Shown piece after piece: positions 61,436-64,000 of a stretch of 64,000 nucleotides of DNA. The position numbers were made by a program, and so were the translations under genes. Each line of letters starts with the position of its first letter. The stretch's first letter is position 1. Under the pieces are notes generated by a model. That model ran no database searches. It saw only the letters and a list, made by a program, of their open reading frames with translations, and was not told where the DNA came from. The stretch is from Chryseobacterium sp. JJR-5R (GTDB lineage Bacteria > Bacteroidota > Bacteroidia > Flavobacteriales > Weeksellaceae), in contig NZ_CP139137.1 of assembly GCF_034047335.1 (NCBI RefSeq), positions 2,170,001-2,234,000 on the forward strand, given 5' to 3'.

Positions 61436-62137
61436 TTAATCCAGTTTCTTATTTTCAACACGCGTATCCCTGTCTATTTTAAAAGCCCGGATCGGGTCAT
61501 TGTAATAGATAAATTTTGCGGTATTCTGAACATGCCCCTTCAATGAATCCAGCACATTGACTTCTGCATAATTCCCGTTTTTAGAATCAATGTTCAGGTT
61601 TTCAATTTTCCAGTAAGGAGCGATAAGGCTGGCCGTATCGGAAATTTTAATCAAAACGTCTTTGCTTTGCCCCAAAAAGTTGGCACGGCTCCGGTTCAGC
61701 ATTTCAACTTCTGCCCTCCTGGTGTTCACTGACCCCATAAATGTAGCATAATTTTTCAGATTGAGCCTAAAATTATCCGTCTTAATTTCACTTGAAATAT
61801 TCATTTCCACAGAATCGGCAATGGCTATTTTTTCCAGGTTGTATTTTGAATAAACCGTTATGTTATAAAAGTCCACCCCTTTTGTGCCGCGCTTTTCTTT
61901 AATGGAAAGTGTTTTGTCATTGACATCAACGTCAAGATTATCTGCTACGTTAGGATAGGTTTCTATCTCTACAAAGTTCTTGGTTCCCCGCGCATAGAAT
62001 ACACGGAATTTCCCTTCCAGATCAAGATTTACAAATTCCGGGACTTCCACATCTTTCCGTTCGATGGTTCCTTCAGGAGAAACTTTCCCGCAGGAAACTA
62101 CCGTCATCAAAAGAAATGTGTACAATATTTTTTTCAT
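61436..62137 (-). CDS. GIN-domain (DUF2807) lipoprotein
   Basis: The 233-residue product has a lipoprotein signal (MKKILYTFLLMTVVSC) and a head GIN domain: FVNLDLEGKFRVFYARGTKN, DNLDVDVNDKTLSIKEKRG and a stack of short beta strands (VEMLNRSRANFLGQS). GIN domains form right-handed beta-helix adhesin-like folds and are common in Bacteroidota, mostly uncharacterised. Its ATG lies only four bases after the stop of the AAA-ATPase-linked small gene, on the same strand, so it may be read through from that pair. No promoter of its own is visible. Confidence 0.85.
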   Translation of the reverse strand: MKKILYTFLLMTVVSCGKVSPEGTIERKDVEVPEFVNLDLEGKFRVFYARGTKNFVEIETYPNVADNLDVDVNDKTLSIKEKRGTKGVDFYNITVYSKYNLEKIAIADSVEMNISSEIKTDNFRLNLKNYATFMGSVNTRRAEVEMLNRSRANFLGQSKDVLIKISDTASLIAPYWKIENLNIDSKNGNYAEVNVLDSLKGHVQNTAKFIYYNDPIRAFKIDRDTRVENKKLD

Positions 62138-62141
62138 TTAT

Positions 62142-62654
62142 TTAAACTACAACTATATTAGTTTGCATATCTATTCTAAAACCATGTTCACGTTGAAAGG
62201 ATTTTTTAAATTCATTATCAATTACTACAAATTTTCCTTTCTTCTTATGATTACAACCAAATACTTTTTTATGGACAAACAACTTCAGTTGTTCAGGGTG
62301 AAATTCTTTTAAAAAATTGATTGTACTTACCAACTGACCAAGCATTTCACCAGCATTTAAACTTTTTTTATCTTTCAATTCTATTAAGTATAAATGTCTA
62401 TCAGTCATTAACATTCCTTCACATCTTCCTCTTCCTTTAAATTCATGATCATGAATAACACACTTGTCGATAGCTATAAATATAATATCATAACCTTCCC
62501 CATTGTTTCCTCTATCATTTATAACTTCTGCCTGCCAGGTCTCTTTATCGGTTTCAATTATATATACAGGAGTTCCGTCTTCATTATCATTTAATCCGAA
62601 ACTCCTTTTATTCTTTGGAATCTGTTTGCATTTTTCTTCAAAAAAATTTATCAT
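62142..62654 (-). CDS. Small protein with E...ExK nuclease-like motif, partner of an AAA ATPase
   Basis: The 170-residue product has no signal peptide or membrane helix. The central block CEGMLMTDRHLYLIELKDKK holds Glu79 or Asp85 upstream and Glu92-x-Lys94, the acidic-ELK arrangement of PD-(D/E)xK nuclease cores (strand-turn-strand). A helix follows (EMLGQLVSTINFL), then FGCNHKKKGKFVVID. The start codon overlaps the ATPase stop by four bases, so the two are co-translated. The region is AT-rich with many Lys, Asn and Ile codons. I infer a nuclease effector controlled by the ATPase, as in several defence systems. Nuclease activity is a hypothesis from the motif only. Confidence 0.75.
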   Translation of the reverse strand: MINFFEEKCKQIPKNKRSFGLNDNEDGTPVYIIETDKETWQAEVINDRGNNGEGYDIIFIAIDKCVIHDHEFKGRGRCEGMLMTDRHLYLIELKDKKSLNAGEMLGQLVSTINFLKEFHPEQLKLFVHKKVFGCNHKKKGKFVVIDNEFKKSFQREHGFRIDMQTNIVVV

Positions 62655-63883
62655 AACTGTTCTTCCAATTCTAATAATTTATCAAAAAGATCATTACTTT
62701 TTTTTAATCCGATATTTAAAAAGTTATTATCTGACGGAATTCCTTCAAAATTAGGAAGTAATCTTAAAGTTCCACTTTCTTCATTCATTTCATAAATAGA
62801 AATTTCAAAAGGATCAATAAATAAATCTGAAGATAAAATATCTTTCAATTTTTTTTCAACAATATTATTTTTACTTTTGACAGCTTTATTAAATAATATA
62901 TGTCCCTCAATCATAATTCCTATAAAGCTCATTAAATAAGGACTGTGAGACGTAATAATTAATTTATTTCCAAGAATCTTATTATTGTTTGATACTAAAT
63001 TTTTAATGATCTCAAATTGTGAATATGGAAACAAATTCTGCTCCGGTTCTTCAACAATATTAAAAAATACATTTTTATTAAACTTACTTGATAATGTAGA
63101 GATTGTAATACGTTTTTGTTCATCAGTCAAATTTTTATCAGACCAAATCTTATCAACATTCAATCTAAATCTAAACTGTTCTTCAATGCTCATAGATTCT
63201 CTGTGACCAACCTTGGAATCAACAGAATTTGCTAAATAATTTGTAACTAAAAAAAGTGGAATTGAAGATTGAAAACCACTAGAAGATTCAGTTAAAAAAA
63301 CTTTATAATCAGAACCTTTTAAATTTACAACATCATTTAATTTATCATATTCAATTGACAAATTATTTATGGGAAAATCAATCGAATTCTTTAAAGCATT
63401 TTTTGCATTATTAAATTCTGTAAGAAATTCATTTAAAGCATCTGAAGATAGTTTTAATTCATTTGGGGTTTTTACATAAGAGATAAAATTTCTTTCAGAA
63501 GGAATATACATTATTTGCGGCAAGCGATAATCACCATTAAGATTTATAGCTACCGTAAAATTATCATCTTTATAATAAAAACTATATGCATCTCCAATAT
63601 ATTCAATTGTTGTTTTTTTATCTATCCAAAAATAATTTTCTAATCTATGATAAGTTAAAAAATGATTTTTAAATCTATTTTTTCGCGTCAACCACTTTTC
63701 ATCAAAATCTCCTCTGGTTAAAGCTTTTTCGATCCACATAAAGGTTGATACCAATTTAGCAATTGTACTTTTTCCTGATCCTTGATTACCTATGAATATA
63801 GTATTTTTAGAAATTTTAATCCAACCGTCATTTTCTAAAAGTCCCTCTTTTATAGGTCCAAAATTTTTAATTCTGATCTTCAT
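62651..63883 (-). CDS. ABC-type AAA ATPase (AAA_15/OLD-like), candidate defence protein
   Basis: The 410-residue product begins MKIRIKNFGPIKEGLL, the usual start of AAA_15/RecF-like ATPases. It has Walker A GNQGSGKST (32-40), an ABC-signature-like SSGFQSSIP (about 201-209), Walker B FNIVEEPEQN (274-283) and the switch His in ITSHSPYLMS (His313). There is no long coiled coil, unlike SMC or Rad50, and no TOPRIM domain, unlike OLD proteins. It is followed by a coupled small nuclease-like protein. The block is more AT-rich than its neighbours and sits between a GIN lipoprotein and a glycosyltransferase, suggesting acquisition by transfer (inference). Confidence 0.88.
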   Translation of the reverse strand: MKIRIKNFGPIKEGLLENDGWIKISKNTIFIGNQGSGKSTIAKLVSTFMWIEKALTRGDFDEKWLTRKNRFKNHFLTYHRLENYFWIDKKTTIEYIGDAYSFYYKDDNFTVAINLNGDYRLPQIMYIPSERNFISYVKTPNELKLSSDALNEFLTEFNNAKNALKNSIDFPINNLSIEYDKLNDVVNLKGSDYKVFLTESSSGFQSSIPLFLVTNYLANSVDSKVGHRESMSIEEQFRFRLNVDKIWSDKNLTDEQKRITISTLSSKFNKNVFFNIVEEPEQNLFPYSQFEIIKNLVSNNNKILGNKLIITSHSPYLMSFIGIMIEGHILFNKAVKSKNNIVEKKLKDILSSDLFIDPFEISIYEMNEESGTLRLLPNFEGIPSDNNFLNIGLKKSNDLFDKLLELEEQL

Positions 63884-63893
63884 AGCTAATATT

Positions 63894-64000
63894 TTAAATT
63901 ACTTCATCAATATTATAGTTCTTGTGCTCTCTGTTGGTCCTGATGATCATTTCCCCCAGGAAGCCTGCAATAAAAAGCAATGTTCCCATAATCATCATGG
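63894..64000 (-). CDS. C-terminal end of a family 2 glycosyltransferase (rest outside window)
   Basis: The frame is open from the window edge to TAA at 63894. The 34 visible residues contain a membrane helix (MGTLLFIAGFLGEMIIR) followed by a short polar tail ending YNIDEVI. This is how membrane-anchored GT2 (DPM1/ArnC-like) glycosyltransferases end, with a final helix carrying G(F/L)LGE and a cytoplasmic tail. The ATPase gene begins 10 bases after this stop. Only the tail is visible, so the call rests on the pattern of that helix. Confidence 0.6.
   Translation of the reverse strand, partial: MMIMGTLLFIAGFLGEMIIRTNREHKNYNIDEVI

Noticed and set aside
62142..63883. Naming the ATPase pair as PARIS, Septu or Gabija
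   Set aside because: No TOPRIM, HNH or UvrD helicase features are visible, so a named system cannot be claimed.

Overview
The window looks like a chromosomal segment of a Bacteroidota bacterium of the class Flavobacteriia, most likely Chryseobacterium or a close relative (Weeksellaceae). This is inferred from family content, not from a database search. The supporting points are the short primary sigma factor of the Bacteroidota type, repeated TAnnTTTG promoter elements close to start codons, frequent TTG starts, GLPGLI and HYC_CC_PP family proteins, a DUF2723 protein, Bacteroidota-type T6SS subunits (TssN), and atpD-atpC standing apart from other ATP synthase genes. I found no tRNA, rRNA, insertion sequence, CRISPR array or phage. 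Most genes are intact and tightly packed, and many units end in clear hairpin terminators.

Layout: 1-0.4 kb is the tail of a YetF/DUF421 membrane protein. 0.8-4.8 kb holds a stress-type block of two exported ferritin-like proteins, a fasciclin protein, and an ECF sigma / anti-sigma pair. 4.9-14.7 kb holds two aldo/keto reductases, a ClC transporter with NDH-2, a Skp/OmpH chaperone, a HAD phosphatase and small stress proteins (lmo0937-like, DUF2383, DUF892 with a histone-H1-like tail). 15-20.7 kb holds a secreted PQQ-type sugar dehydrogenase, a gene-free stretch rich in inverted repeats, a threonine aldolase divergent from a DtxR/MntR regulator with an operator-like palindrome, and a class V aminotransferase. 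20.8-23.9 kb is a detached tssG-tssN-tssK unit of a T6SS. 24.2-28 kb holds an S1/P1 nuclease, the primary sigma factor, and a lipoprotein coupled to a flavin monooxygenase. 28.2-31.5 kb holds a probable metal module (DUF3347, HYC_CC_PP) beside a TonB-dependent receptor. 31.7-38.5 kb holds kdsA, small proteins, a GT-C-like membrane protein and a large DUF2723 glycosyltransferase-like protein.

38.8-41.2 kb pairs a cystathionine-beta-synthase-like enzyme with an alpha-oxoamine synthase. I read this as the first two steps of sulfonolipid (capnine/sulfobacin) synthesis. 41.9-46.3 kb is an SGNH-MBOAT-SGNH(LysM) O-acylation cassette, followed by a B12-type radical SAM enzyme with a CX4CX2C cluster motif. 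49.8-52.8 kb holds atpC, atpD and ribF. 52.8-53.9 kb pairs a GLPGLI protein with a short double-glycine-leader peptide. 55.4-61.2 kb is a leftward run: phosphosugar mutase, aminotransferase, a lipoprotein gene broken at an A7 tract, kdsB, a LolA-like protein and a glutathione peroxidase.

The right end (62.1-63.9 kb) holds an AT-rich, overlapping pair between a GIN-domain lipoprotein and a glycosyltransferase. It encodes an ABC-type AAA ATPase and a small protein with an E...ExK nuclease-like motif. This is the best candidate for an undescribed system, probably anti-phage defence. The sulfonolipid pair and the GG-leader/GLPGLI pair come next.
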